Below the pieces are notes generated by a model. That model was not told where the DNA came from. It made no database searches and saw only the letters and a list, made by a program, of their open reading frames with translations. The position numbers were made by a program, and so were the translations under genes. A stretch of 16,087 bases of DNA from Chloroflexota bacterium (GTDB lineage Bacteria > Chloroflexota > Anaerolineae > 4572-78 > J111), in contig RFJV01000167.1 of NCBI GenBank assembly GCA_003694775.1, forward strand, positions 1 to 16,087. Direction: 5' to 3'. This document shows, one piece after another, positions 1 to 7,395 of the stretch (position 1 is its first letter; every line of letters starts with the position of its first letter).

Positions 1-225
1 CCGCCGGTCTGGGGAACCTATCCCACTACCGCCTGGCAGGCCGGCGAGCAGGTGGTCGACAAATACACCCTGACCATCCCCGCCGGTTCTCCGCCCGGCG
101 ACCACCGCCTGCGGGTGGGCTGGTACCGGTCTGACACCCAGGCCCGCGTGCCGGTGCTAGACACCGCCGGCCAGCCCGGCGATGACCACATCGTCCTGGA
201 TGTCGTCATCCAAATCGGCCCATGA
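1..225 (+). CDS. C-terminus of a surface membrane protein (paralogue of the next gene), partial
   Basis: The reading frame is open from the first base and stops at TGA 223-225, giving the last 74 residues of a protein that begins outside the window. The fragment (PPVWGTYPTTAWQAGEQVVD..., then GDHRLRVGWYRSDTQARVPV) aligns by eye with the last repeat of the following gene (PPVGGAYPSSLWEAGEIIID..., then GQYTVLVGLYRTDTGERLPA). It is therefore the final beta-sandwich repeat of a related protein, probably another membrane glycosyltransferase with an extracytoplasmic tail. Its stop overlaps the next start in ATGA, so the two are translationally coupled. What lies upstream, including any membrane part, cannot be seen. 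Confidence 0.8.
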   Translation, partial: PPVWGTYPTTAWQAGEQVVDKYTLTIPAGSPPGDHRLRVGWYRSDTQARVPVLDTAGQPGDDHIVLDVVIQIGP

Positions 226-3137
226 GCAAATTCAAAACTAAAAATTCAAAACTAAAAATCCTCCTGCTGGCCCAACTGCTCCTGCTGACCGCCTACAGCC
301 TGACCGTACCGCTGGGCGAAGCGCCGGATGAACCGGCTCACCTGAGCTACGCCCGCTGGATTGCCGAACACCACCGCCTGCCGGCCAATCTGGACGAACG
401 GCGAGAGGCCGGCTACAAATCCGTCTGGCCGCCGCTGTACCACATCCTGGCCGCGGGACCGCTGGCCCTGGTGGGCGACGCGCCGCCAACCCGGCTCAAA
501 AGTGTGGGCGACACGCCCCGCCGCCTCATCCCCACCAACGGGCAGACCATTGCCGCCTACATCCACACCGTCGACGAAGCCTGGCCCTGGCGCGGTCTGC
601 CGCTGGGCTGGCGGCTGGCCCGGCTGGTTTCGATGGGGTTGAGTGTCCTTTCGGTGGCAGTGACCTTTACCCTGGCCCGGAAGATAACGGGGCGGGACTC
701 CCTGGCCCTGGCCGCGGCCGGTCTGCACGCCTTTTTGCCGCAGGCTCTCTTTATCGGCAGTGTGCTCAACGATGACACCCTGCTGACCCTGCTTTCCGGC
801 TTGCTGTTGCTGACCCTCTTCTCCGGCACGGCACACCGGCTCCGGCAGAGTCTGCTGGCCGGCGCGCTGTTGGGACTGGCGACAGTTACCAAGTACAACA
901 CCCTGCCGCTGTGGGGAATTGTTCTGCTGTGGCTGGTCTGGAGCCGCCGTGGTCTCCTGCCACGGCTGGCGGCTGTGCTGGCCGGCGCCGCAGTCACCGG
1001 CGGGTGGTGGTTTGGGTTTATCTGGCGGCAGTTCAGCACCGGAAGCACCCTTTCCGCCCGCGTCCTGTCGGCCCTGACCACAGGGACGGCGGACGCGTCG
1101 TTCCAACAGCTCGGCGAAGGCGGGGCGACCATCTGGCCTGCCGCGGGGCAGTGGGCGGAGTGGGGTGCCGCGCTGTTCAAATCATTTTGGGGGGCATTCG
1201 GCGGCGGGGGCGCGGTTGAACTGCCCGGCTGGGGCTACGGCCTGCTGGCCCTGGCCTGCCTGGCCGCGCTGGCCGGACTGGCCCGCCGGCGACCGCCCGG
1301 CGCGGGGTTTCTGGCCGTATACACAGTCGCGTTTCTCCCTCTGCCGCTGGCCCGCTTTATCCTGACCGGCGGCCACATCGCCGAAACGGCCCAGGGACGG
1401 CACCTGTTTCCGGCCCTGCCCGCCATTGCCCTCCTGCTGGTCTGGGGCTGGTCGGCCTGGCCGCGGGCGCAAGCGGTTCGGCTGGCCGGGGTGTCGATGG
1501 TTGGTCTGCTGGCCCTGACCGGCCTGCCCCGCATCCAGGCGGCCTATCCGCCCCCTATTCCCCTCTACACCACCGCAGACGCCGTCCGTCCGGCAACGCC
1601 GGTCAACCTGCCGCTGACCGAAACCGTGACCCTGCGCGGGTACACCACCGCCGCGGCGGAGGAAGGCAGTTTGCCGGTCACCCTGTACTGGCAGGCAACC
1701 GGCATCCCGCCGGAAGATTACCGCTTCAGCCTGACCCTCACCGGCAGTGACGGCCAGCCGCGGGGCGGCTGGCTGGGCGAGCCGGTCGGGGGGCGCTACC
1801 CTACCCGCGCCTGGGATAAGGACGACCTGCTGGTGGACACGGTACGGCTGGCGCTTCTGCCGGGCCAGCCGCCGGCGACGGCCACGCTAACCCTGACCCT
1901 TTTGGGCGCGGACGGCAGGACTGTGGCCGGACCGGTGGCGCTGGCCCGCGGGGTGGCTCTGCCCGCCGGTCCGGACCGTCCCCGCGGTCCGCAAAGCCTC
2001 CGCAGTGACGGCCTGCCGCCGACAGCGGACTTTACCTACCGCAGTACGCTGGCCGCGGTTCTGCCCGACACGCCCTCGGCGGTGCTGGTTGGTCCGGACG
2101 GGCGGACTTTCTCTCCGGCCCGCACTATCGCCGGACCGTCGGGGCTGGCGGCTTTCTTCCTCGTCGGTCCGGACTGGCCCACCGGCGACTATTATCTCCA
2201 ATCCCCAATCTCCCAATCTCCCAATCTCCAATCTCCAATCTCTAACCTCCCAATCCCCATCACCAACCGGCCTCGCCGCTTTGAGCCGCCGCCGATGCAG
2301 GTCGAGCTGAAGGCCAACTTTGCCGGACAGCTCACCCTGCTGGGCTACGATATGCCGGTTCGTCGGGTAGAGCCGGGCGGCAGGTTTCCGGTAACGCTGG
2401 TCTGGCGGGCCGAAACGACGATAGGACAGAATCTGGTGGTCTTCAACCACCTGCTGGACGCGCAGATGGTTCAGCGGGGCGGTTCGGACCGGGTGCCGCT
2501 GGAATACTACACCACCCTGCTGTGGGTTCCCGGCGAAATTGTGGCCGACTCGTACCAGGTGGCGGTCGAGGCGGACGCGCCGCCGGGGGTGTACTGGCTG
2601 GACGTGGGCGTGTATCCGGCGGAGCAGACGGCCCGGCCCCTGCCGCTGGTGGTCAGCGGGCAGACGGTCGACCAGAACAGCGTCCGGCTGGGGCCGCTGA
2701 AGGTGGGCGGGCCACCGCCGGGAGCCACCGCGGCCAGCGTGTCGCCAAAAAATCCGCTGGTGGCTTCGTTTGGGGGACAGATAACCCTGCTGGGGTACGA
2801 CCCGCCGTCTGCGGGCGGGGAGGGGCTGACCCTGTACTGGCGGGCGGAGGGGTCGCCGGCGGCGGATTACACCGTGTTTGTGCATCTGCTCGACCCGCGG
2901 GGGCAGGTGGTGGCCCAGGCCGACGGGCCGCCGGTCGGTGGGGCGTACCCGTCCAGCCTGTGGGAGGCCGGTGAGATTATCATCGACCGGCACAGCCTGC
3001 CGGCCCTGCCGTCTGGCCAGTACACGGTGCTGGTGGGGCTGTACCGGACAGATACCGGAGAAAGACTGCCCGCGACGGGTCGACCGGACGGAGCAGTGGC
3101 CCTGGAAAATTTTACCCTGGGAGCGGTTGAAAAATGA
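222..3137 (+). CDS. GT-C type membrane glycosyltransferase-like protein (GT39/DUF2142-like) with three C-terminal beta repeats
   Basis: This 971-residue protein has a multi-pass membrane N-terminal half (about residues 12-440). It carries the hallmarks of polyprenyl-phosphate-sugar glycosyltransferases of the PMT/GT39/DUF2142 group: GEAPDEPAH (32-40) in the first outer loop, LNDDT (182-186), and QGRHLFPALPAIALLL (391-406). Residues about 465-965 are soluble and contain three related beta-sandwich units, each starting LxGY and running through a VTLYW or LYWRA strand, a VFxHLLD strand, a YPxxxW turn and a GxYxLxVGLY strand. A proline-rich heptad linker (659-682) separates the first unit from the second. 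The likely role is transfer of sugars from a lipid carrier outside the membrane, or surface glycan handling. Donor and acceptor cannot be told. The start overlaps the preceding stop, and the end overlaps the next gene by ATGA. Confidence 0.72.
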   Translation: MSKFKTKNSKLKILLLAQLLLLTAYSLTVPLGEAPDEPAHLSYARWIAEHHRLPANLDERREAGYKSVWPPLYHILAAGPLALVGDAPPTRLKSVGDTPRRLIPTNGQTIAAYIHTVDEAWPWRGLPLGWRLARLVSMGLSVLSVAVTFTLARKITGRDSLALAAAGLHAFLPQALFIGSVLNDDTLLTLLSGLLLLTLFSGTAHRLRQSLLAGALLGLATVTKYNTLPLWGIVLLWLVWSRRGLLPRLAAVLAGAAVTGGWWFGFIWRQFSTGSTLSARVLSALTTGTADASFQQLGEGGATIWPAAGQWAEWGAALFKSFWGAFGGGGAVELPGWGYGLLALACLAALAGLARRRPPGAGFLAVYTVAFLPLPLARFILTGGHIAETAQGRHLFPALPAIALLLVWGWSAWPRAQAVRLAGVSMVGLLALTGLPRIQAAYPPPIPLYTTADAVRPATPVNLPLTETVTLRGYTTAAAEEGSLPVTLYWQATGIPPEDYRFSLTLTGSDGQPRGGWLGEPVGGRYPTRAWDKDDLLVDTVRLALLPGQPPATATLTLTLLGADGRTVAGPVALARGVALPAGPDRPRGPQSLRSDGLPPTADFTYRSTLAAVLPDTPSAVLVGPDGRTFSPARTIAGPSGLAAFFLVGPDWPTGDYYLQSPISQSPNLQSPISNLPIPITNRPRRFEPPPMQVELKANFAGQLTLLGYDMPVRRVEPGGRFPVTLVWRAETTIGQNLVVFNHLLDAQMVQRGGSDRVPLEYYTTLLWVPGEIVADSYQVAVEADAPPGVYWLDVGVYPAEQTARPLPLVVSGQTVDQNSVRLGPLKVGGPPPGATAASVSPKNPLVASFGGQITLLGYDPPSAGGEGLTLYWRAEGSPAADYTVFVHLLDPRGQVVAQADGPPVGGAYPSSLWEAGEIIIDRHSLPALPSGQYTVLVGLYRTDTGERLPATGRPDGAVALENFTLGAVEK
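231..258 (+). repeat. Two perfect tandem copies of a 14-bp unit
   Basis: The unit TTCAAAACTAAAAA occurs at 231-244 and again at 245-258 with no mismatch, starting three codons after the ATG of the membrane protein. It encodes FKTKNSKLK, the positively charged residues before the first membrane helix. It is much more AT-rich than the surrounding gene and looks like an inserted simple repeat that was kept in frame. Confidence 0.85.
2194..2257 (+). repeat. Heptanucleotide tandem repeat (CAATCTC family) inside a reading frame
   Basis: About nine heptamers of the type CAATCTC, CAATCCC and ATCTCCA run here, with three identical CAATCTC units at 2222-2242. Since seven is not a multiple of three, every three units give a seven-residue period, and the frame stays open. 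The product is a Ser/Pro/Asn/Gln/Ile-rich linker at residues 659-682, between the first and second beta domains. The same family occurs in reverse orientation at 14131-14158. Confidence 0.85.
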
Positions 3138-3778
3138 GCCAGATACCCACCCCGGATGAACTGAACCGTCTGACCGGGCTTCCAGCCTGGGGCCGGAAGC
3201 AGGAAAACCGCTGGGACGCGCTGAGCCGGTTTGTTTACCGGACGGCAACCCTGGAGGATGTTCGCCGGCAGGCCCAGACCACGGCGGCGGAACACCGGCT
3301 CGACGCGCCGGCTTTTGAGGCGTACGCGGTCCGGCGCTGGTTCAACTTTCACACCCACAACCGGATTCTGCAGATGTTCCTGTCCCATCCCGATGTTGAA
3401 CCGGAGCAGAACCGCCGCCACCATTCCATTGATTTTTATCTGCGCGGTATCCCTTTTGACCTGAAAATCAGCGAGTTTCCCCGCGGCTATCCCCAGTCGC
3501 TGGCGTATGCCCGCCAGAATCCGCACCATCTGGCCGTGTGGCAGTACCGGAACCAGTCCCGGCAGGGACGCTACCACACCGGCAACCGGCTGTTTGTCGT
3601 TCTGCACCACACCATCCGGCCAGAACTGACCTGGCAACTGCGCCGCGATTTTGACCGCCTGCAGATGGTCATCGCCGACTTTCTGGCTACGCCCACCCTG
3701 TTGGGCCTGACGATTGTCGACCAGCAGTCGGGGGAGGTTTACCGTCCGTGGGCGGGGGTAATTTTTTGTGTGAAATAA
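3134..3778 (+). CDS. Uncharacterised protein, putative PD-(D/E)XK nuclease-like fold
   Basis: This 214-residue soluble protein is not one I can assign to a named family. It has no signal peptide or membrane segment. The central stretch resembles a PD-(D/E)XK core: an acidic helix around E62 (FEAYAVRRWFNF), then HSID (97-100), a short turn, and PFDLKIS (107-113), giving D100 and D109-L110-K111 as the metal-binding Asp and the D-x-K motif. R72-N96 is rich in His and Arg. The C-terminal part (LFVVLHH, then LGLTIVDQQSGEVY) looks like alternating strands and helices. The start overlaps the previous stop by ATGA, and GGGAG lies about 10 nt upstream, so it is co-transcribed with the surface-protein genes. 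The nuclease idea is inference. It could be a catalytically inactive relative or an unrelated alpha/beta protein. Confidence 0.6.
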   Translation: MSQIPTPDELNRLTGLPAWGRKQENRWDALSRFVYRTATLEDVRRQAQTTAAEHRLDAPAFEAYAVRRWFNFHTHNRILQMFLSHPDVEPEQNRRHHSIDFYLRGIPFDLKISEFPRGYPQSLAYARQNPHHLAVWQYRNQSRQGRYHTGNRLFVVLHHTIRPELTWQLRRDFDRLQMVIADFLATPTLLGLTIVDQQSGEVYRPWAGVIFCVK

Positions 3779-3845
3779 AAGCGGCTCTTGGGGAATTCAG
3801 AAGGAGACAACCAACTGATACCACCCGGCAAGTTTTCTAATACGC

Positions 3846-4349
3846 TCAGTCCTCGCCGGCCAGCTTCAACACTTCGGCAACAACAGCCTCACCAAGCCAG
3901 ATACCATTTTGCTGGAGAGAATAGACCAGCGGCTTGACGGCCGGGACGAATCCCTTTTCTTTGGCCCTGAGAAGAACTCCCAGCGTACCGGTCAATGTCA
4001 ACCCCAGGCGTTTGGCGTGGCGACGCGCTAAACGTTCGTCAATGATTATCAGGTCGGCATTAAGTTCCTGGGCCAACGCGATGACCTCAGCTTCACCCCG
4101 GTCCAAATCGGAAAGCAAATCAGCGCGTCGGGGGTCTTGTAAGGGAACAAACTGAATCCAGTTTGATTTCTGCAGTTCTACCACGCCGATATTTTTTACT
4201 CCCCCGGTTAATACCTCGGTTTGTACTGCGGGCGGGATAAGAATCTTGCCGTACAGCAAGCGTAAAAGCTCTAATTGCCCAATCAGAACCAGCGAGATGA
4301 TGGGGGTCGCATTAACAATAACGGTTCTTTGAGGTTCAGACTCAGGCAT
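3846..4349 (-). CDS. PIN-domain protein of the DUF3368 family (putative toxin)
   Basis: This 167-residue PIN-fold protein has the DUF3368 pattern: VIVNATPIISLVLIGQLELL (10-29), DRGEAEVIALA (83-93), ADLIIIDERLARR (98-110) and TLTGTLGVLLRAKE (118-131). PIN proteins are metal-dependent RNases and are often VapC-like toxins. The usual acidic residues are visible as E86 and D104/E105, but the first position is Asn13 rather than Asp, as I recall for many DUF3368 members. I chose ATG 4349: GAGG lies 9 nt before it and it overlaps the preceding stop by 8 nt. An in-frame ATG at 4373 would add eight residues. It is the second gene of a pair with the UPF0175 gene, the usual antitoxin-then-toxin order. 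Base composition looks lower in GC than in the flanking genes. Confidence 0.85.
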   Translation of the reverse strand: MPESEPQRTVIVNATPIISLVLIGQLELLRLLYGKILIPPAVQTEVLTGGVKNIGVVELQKSNWIQFVPLQDPRRADLLSDLDRGEAEVIALAQELNADLIIIDERLARRHAKRLGLTLTGTLGVLLRAKEKGFVPAVKPLVYSLQQNGIWLGEAVVAEVLKLAGED

Positions 4350-4599
4350 TGGCAAAATCCTCAGCCAATTCATCAGGGCTTTGTCCCATTGGAGATAAAC
4401 CGAACCGTCCCAATTCCATTATAAAAGCCGTACGGCTGATACCTGCCAACTGCGCGGCAAGGCCGGTGGTTATCCGTCCCATTTCATAGAGCTTCACGGC
4501 CAACAGCAATCGGGCTTCCGCCTCAAATTCCTCAGGACTCTTTTTCATTGAAAGCAGTAGGTCATCAGAGTATGGGATGGATAATACATTTGTTGTCAT
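4342..4599 (-). CDS. UPF0175 family protein (putative antitoxin)
   Basis: This 85-residue protein matches UPF0175. SPEEFEAEARLLLAVKLYEMGR (21-42) is followed by a small helix-turn-helix-like region, ITTGLAAQLAGISRTAFIMELGRFGLS (43-69), which would bind DNA. Family members are commonly found beside DUF3368 PIN genes as presumed antitoxins. The ATG at 4599 is preceded by AGGA at 4 nt. An in-frame TTG at 4614 is possible but leaves almost no leader after the promoter at 4635-4643. The stop overlaps the PIN start by 8 nt. Autoregulation by binding its own promoter is likely from the family but is not shown here. Confidence 0.85.
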   Translation of the reverse strand: MTTNVLSIPYSDDLLLSMKKSPEEFEAEARLLLAVKLYEMGRITTGLAAQLAGISRTAFIMELGRFGLSPMGQSPDELAEDFANA

Positions 4600-4634
4600 C
4601 TTATCCTGCCTCAAATATCGAAGGTTTCTGTTTT

Positions 4635-4643
4635 ATTATAGCA
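4635..4643 (-). promoter_or_regulatory. Extended -10 promoter of the UPF0175/PIN pair
   Basis: Read on the minus strand this is TGC followed directly by TATAAT, a perfect -10 with the TGn extension. The hexamer 17 bp upstream does not resemble a -35, as is usual for extended -10 promoters. Transcription would start near 4628, leaving a leader of about 29 nt before ATG 4599. Confidence 0.7.
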
Positions 4644-4811
4644 TAAATTCGGTCATTCAGAGTCCCCGGCCCAATTTTTAGGGTGTGTTTCACTTTTTTG
4701 ACTATCCGGGCCGAGGGGATGGACTGCCGCCGGTCATTCGCGTACCTGTCCCCGATAGGGGGTTCGTGAAGAATTCGTGGATGGCCGGGCAGTTACTCCA
4801 AACGTTTCAAT
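4644..4811. other. Gene-free spacer
   Basis: I find no supported reading frame or RNA here. The only structure seen is a 9-bp direct repeat, CGGTCATTC, once near 4650 beside the antitoxin promoter and once near 4732. The frames crossing into the hppA region are antisense shadows. Confidence 0.5.
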
Positions 4812-4843
4812 AAAAAAGGGGCGGCAAGGGCCGCCCCTTTTTT
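4812..4843 (-). terminator. Intrinsic terminator of hppA (bidirectional in form)
   Basis: GGGGCGGC (4818-4825), a four-base loop, and GCCGCCCC (4830-4837) form a perfect 8-bp GC stem. It is flanked by A6 on the left and T6 on the right, so either strand reads as hairpin plus U-tract. It lies about 10 nt past the hppA stop. No plus-strand gene ends here, so its job is to end the hppA transcript. Confidence 0.92.
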
Positions 4844-4853
4844 ATACCTTCTT

Positions 4854-7214
4854 TTACCCGATGAAGAAGCCCAACAACCCTGCCGGGCCAAGCTGGGCCA
4901 CCAGACCGGCAAACACAATCGACACCATCGACATCAGCTTGATGAGAATGTTCAGCGACGGGCCGGTAGTATCTTTGAACGGGTCACCGACCGTATCGCC
5001 GACCACGGTGGCCTTGTGCGGGTCGGAACCTTTGCCGCCGAATTCACCTTTTTCGATGAACTTCTTGGCGTTGTCCCAGGCCCCGCCGGCATTCGCCATC
5101 ATCACCGCCATCACAAAACCGGTCGACAGGCCGCCGGCCAGCAGACCGAGCACACCGGCCACACCGAACAGCACCCCAACAACGACCGGGACCACAATCG
5201 CCAGCACAGACGGGGCCACCATTTCCTTCTGCGCTCCGGCCGTGCTGATAGCTACACAGGTGGCGTAGTCGGGCTTCTGCGTGCCTTCCAGAATACCGGG
5301 GAATTCCTTGAACTGGCGGCGAACTTCCTGCACCATCGCGCCCGCGGCCCGGCCCACGGCGTTCATCGTCATCGCCGAGAAGTAGAACACGGTCATAGCA
5401 CCGGCAAAAACACCGATGAGCACCGCCGGATTCAGCAGGTTCACCTGGTAGTAGGCGGCAAAGTCGGCCAGGGTCATCTTGGCGACTTCCACCGGCTGGG
5501 CGTAGCCCACAATCTCAACGGTCTTGATACCACCCAGGTGTTCCAGGCCAAAGCGGATTTCCTCCAGATAGGCGGCCAGCAGAGCCAATGCGGTCAGGGC
5601 CGCGGAGCCGATGGCAAACCCCTTGCCGGTAGCCGCGGTGGTGTTGCCCACCGCGTCAAGCTGGTCGGTGCGGCGGCGGACTTCCGGCGGCAGGTGCGAC
5701 ATTTCCGCATTGCCGCCGGCATTGTCGGCGATGGGGCCGTAGGCGTCCGTGGCCAGGGTCAACCCCAGGGTGGAGAGCATGGCCACCGCGGCCAGACCCA
5801 CCCCGTACAGCCCCAGCAGGGCATTCTGCGCCCCACCCGGCAGGTAGAAGCTAACCGCAATACCGATGATAATCGCCACGACCGGCACACCGGTGGACTG
5901 CATCCCCACGGCCAGGCCGCTGATGATGACCGTTGCCGGGCCGGTCAGACCCTGCTTGGAAATATTCTGGGTGGGCGGATATTCATCCGAGGTGTAGTAT
6001 TCGGTGGCCCGGCCAATCACCACCCCGACGGCCAGACCGGCCAAAATTGCCAGCCACAGCATAATGGGGTCGTTGAGCTGGAGAAGATAAACCAGTCCCA
6101 GGGCCAGAACGGCAATCCCAATGGAGCTGTAAGTGATGCTGTTGTTGATAGCCCCCATCAGGTCTTTCATCGTGGCGTCTTCTTTGGCCCGCACCAGGTA
6201 GATGCCAACGATAGACAGCACCACCCCGACCGCGGCCAGGGCCAGCGGCGCGGCCAGGTAGCGCAACTGCATACCCATTTCGGTGAAGCCCTTGAGGAAG
6301 GCCCCGTTGGTTCGGGCCGCTTCGGTGGCTACCGCGGCCACGCCCAGCGCGGCCGTCGCCAGGATAGAGCCGGCGTACGATTCATACAGGTCCGCGCCCA
6401 TACCGGCCACGTCGCCCACGTTATCACCCACGTTATCGGCGATGGTGGCCGGGTTGCGGGGGTCGTCTTCGGGAATGCCGGCCTCCACCTTGCCGACCAG
6501 GTCTGCGCCCACATCCGCGGCCTTGGTGTAGATACCGCCGCCCACGCGGGCAAAGAGGGCCTGGGTCGACGCCCCCATACCGAAGCTGAGCATAATCACC
6601 GTAATTTGAGGCAGGGGGTTACTGCTTCCAAAGAACTCTGCAGGGAAGAGGTAGTACAGAATCAGGAACCAGGCACTGATGTCGAGCAGAGCAAAACCGA
6701 CCACCACCAGCCCCATCACTGCACCGGCCCGGAAGGCCACCTGCAGACCATCGTTCAGACTCTTGCGGGCCGCATTGGCCGTGCGCGCCGAGGCGTTGGT
6801 AGCCGTTTTCATCCCGAAAAAGCCGCACAAACCGGAAAAGAAACCGCCGGTCAGGAAGGCAAAGGGGATAACCTTGTTCTGCACACCAAACACATAAGCC
6901 AGCACCACAAAAATCAGAAACAGAACCAGAAACGCCATAGAAACTACTTTATACTGCCGTTTGAGGTAGGCCATCGCCCCTTCCCGGACCGCCTGGGCAA
7001 TCTCAATCATCGTCTCGGTGCCTTCGCTGTGCTTCATCACCGAGGTGTAGAAGTACCAGGCAAAGCCGAGGGCAATCAGTGAGCCTATAGGCGCTGACCA
7101 CCACAGGAGAGGGAGAGGTTCGTGCCCGCCCTGGCCCAGAGGCGCGGCATAGGCCGCCGGCGCCGCGAACAGAGCGGTTACCAGAGAAAGAAGTACGAAG
7201 CTGTACCGTTTCAT
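4854..7214 (-). CDS. hppA: Membrane-bound ion-translocating pyrophosphatase, K+-dependent type
   Basis: This 786-residue M-PPase couples hydrolysis of pyrophosphate to outward pumping of H+ or Na+. Landmarks are DVGADLVGKVEAGIPEDDPRN (234-254), the pyrophosphate/Mg site; NVGDNVGDVAGMGADLYESY (261-280) with gate Glu278; DAYGPIADNAGGNAEMS (490-506); GNTTAATGKG (523-532); and the C-terminal GDTVGDPFKDTTGPSLN (739-755). Ala527, where K+-independent enzymes have Lys, predicts K+ dependence. The pumped ion cannot be decided by eye. About 16 membrane helices follow a signal-peptide-like N-terminus (1-23, ending AYA), which fits an outside N-terminus. ATG 7214 is chosen because GGAGG lies 8 nt upstream; the longer open frame to 7304 would run through the leader. 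It is a single-gene unit with promoter at 7396-7423, leader terminator at 7287-7321 and end terminator at 4812-4843. Confidence 0.96.
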   Translation of the reverse strand: MKRYSFVLLSLVTALFAAPAAYAAPLGQGGHEPLPLLWWSAPIGSLIALGFAWYFYTSVMKHSEGTETMIEIAQAVREGAMAYLKRQYKVVSMAFLVLFLIFVVLAYVFGVQNKVIPFAFLTGGFFSGLCGFFGMKTATNASARTANAARKSLNDGLQVAFRAGAVMGLVVVGFALLDISAWFLILYYLFPAEFFGSSNPLPQITVIMLSFGMGASTQALFARVGGGIYTKAADVGADLVGKVEAGIPEDDPRNPATIADNVGDNVGDVAGMGADLYESYAGSILATAALGVAAVATEAARTNGAFLKGFTEMGMQLRYLAAPLALAAVGVVLSIVGIYLVRAKEDATMKDLMGAINNSITYSSIGIAVLALGLVYLLQLNDPIMLWLAILAGLAVGVVIGRATEYYTSDEYPPTQNISKQGLTGPATVIISGLAVGMQSTGVPVVAIIIGIAVSFYLPGGAQNALLGLYGVGLAAVAMLSTLGLTLATDAYGPIADNAGGNAEMSHLPPEVRRRTDQLDAVGNTTAATGKGFAIGSAALTALALLAAYLEEIRFGLEHLGGIKTVEIVGYAQPVEVAKMTLADFAAYYQVNLLNPAVLIGVFAGAMTVFYFSAMTMNAVGRAAGAMVQEVRRQFKEFPGILEGTQKPDYATCVAISTAGAQKEMVAPSVLAIVVPVVVGVLFGVAGVLGLLAGGLSTGFVMAVMMANAGGAWDNAKKFIEKGEFGGKGSDPHKATVVGDTVGDPFKDTTGPSLNILIKLMSMVSIVFAGLVAQLGPAGLLGFFIG

Positions 7215-7390
7215 AAATTGTGCCTCCAACACAGTGATGATGGGGGGTAAAAATATTTGTGTGACAGAGCAGTGGATTGAACCGGCAAAAAAAAACCTGG
7301 TCACAGATATGCCAGACCAGGCTTCTTTGCCGCCTGAACCTGAGCCAGAAAGCCTACAGCTTCCTTATAAATCCCAGGATATTACCGGCC
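7215..7390 (-). promoter_or_regulatory. Long structured 5' leader of hppA, candidate attenuator
   Basis: From the predicted start near 7390 to the ATG there are about 175 nt with no convincing reading frame. The leader contains an intrinsic terminator (7287-7321) roughly 70 nt before the gene. Upstream, TCAGGC (minus strand, 7337-7332) can pair with GCCTGG (7322-7317), and AGGCTT (7355-7350) with AAGCCT (7324-7319). Both pairings take up part of the terminator's 5' arm, so terminator and antiterminator forms would exclude one another. I compared it from memory with fluoride, c-di-GMP, c-di-AMP, glycine, SAM, ZTP and guanidine riboswitch consensus features and saw no match. Regulation by attenuation is inferred. 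Confidence 0.5.
7287..7321 (-). terminator. Intrinsic terminator inside the hppA leader
   Basis: On the minus strand CCTGGTC (7321-7315) pairs perfectly with GACCAGG (7302-7296) across a 12-nt loop, followed at once by nine T residues (7295-7287). This is a textbook rho-independent form. It lies between the hppA promoter and the hppA start, and no minus-strand gene ends upstream of it. That is why it is read as a regulatory terminator. Confidence 0.75.
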
Positions 7391-7395
7391 CAAAT

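Noticed and set aside
1887..3248. 453-residue frame on the minus strand
   Set aside because: It is antisense to the membrane protein gene; low-complexity Arg/Gln/Pro composition with no ribosome site or motif.
3779..3845. Terminator between the convergent nuclease-like and PIN genes
   Set aside because: No stem with a T-tract could be found on either strand in this 67-bp gap.
5016..7082. 688-residue open frame on the plus strand opposite hppA
   Set aside because: It is antisense to hppA. The translation is rich in His, Gln, Gly and Arg with no domain pattern, as expected from GC-rich codon bias read in reverse.
7287..7337. Known riboswitch (fluoride, c-di-GMP, guanidine and others) in the hppA leader
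   Set aside because: None of the conserved core strings I know for these classes is present, so I do not name a class.
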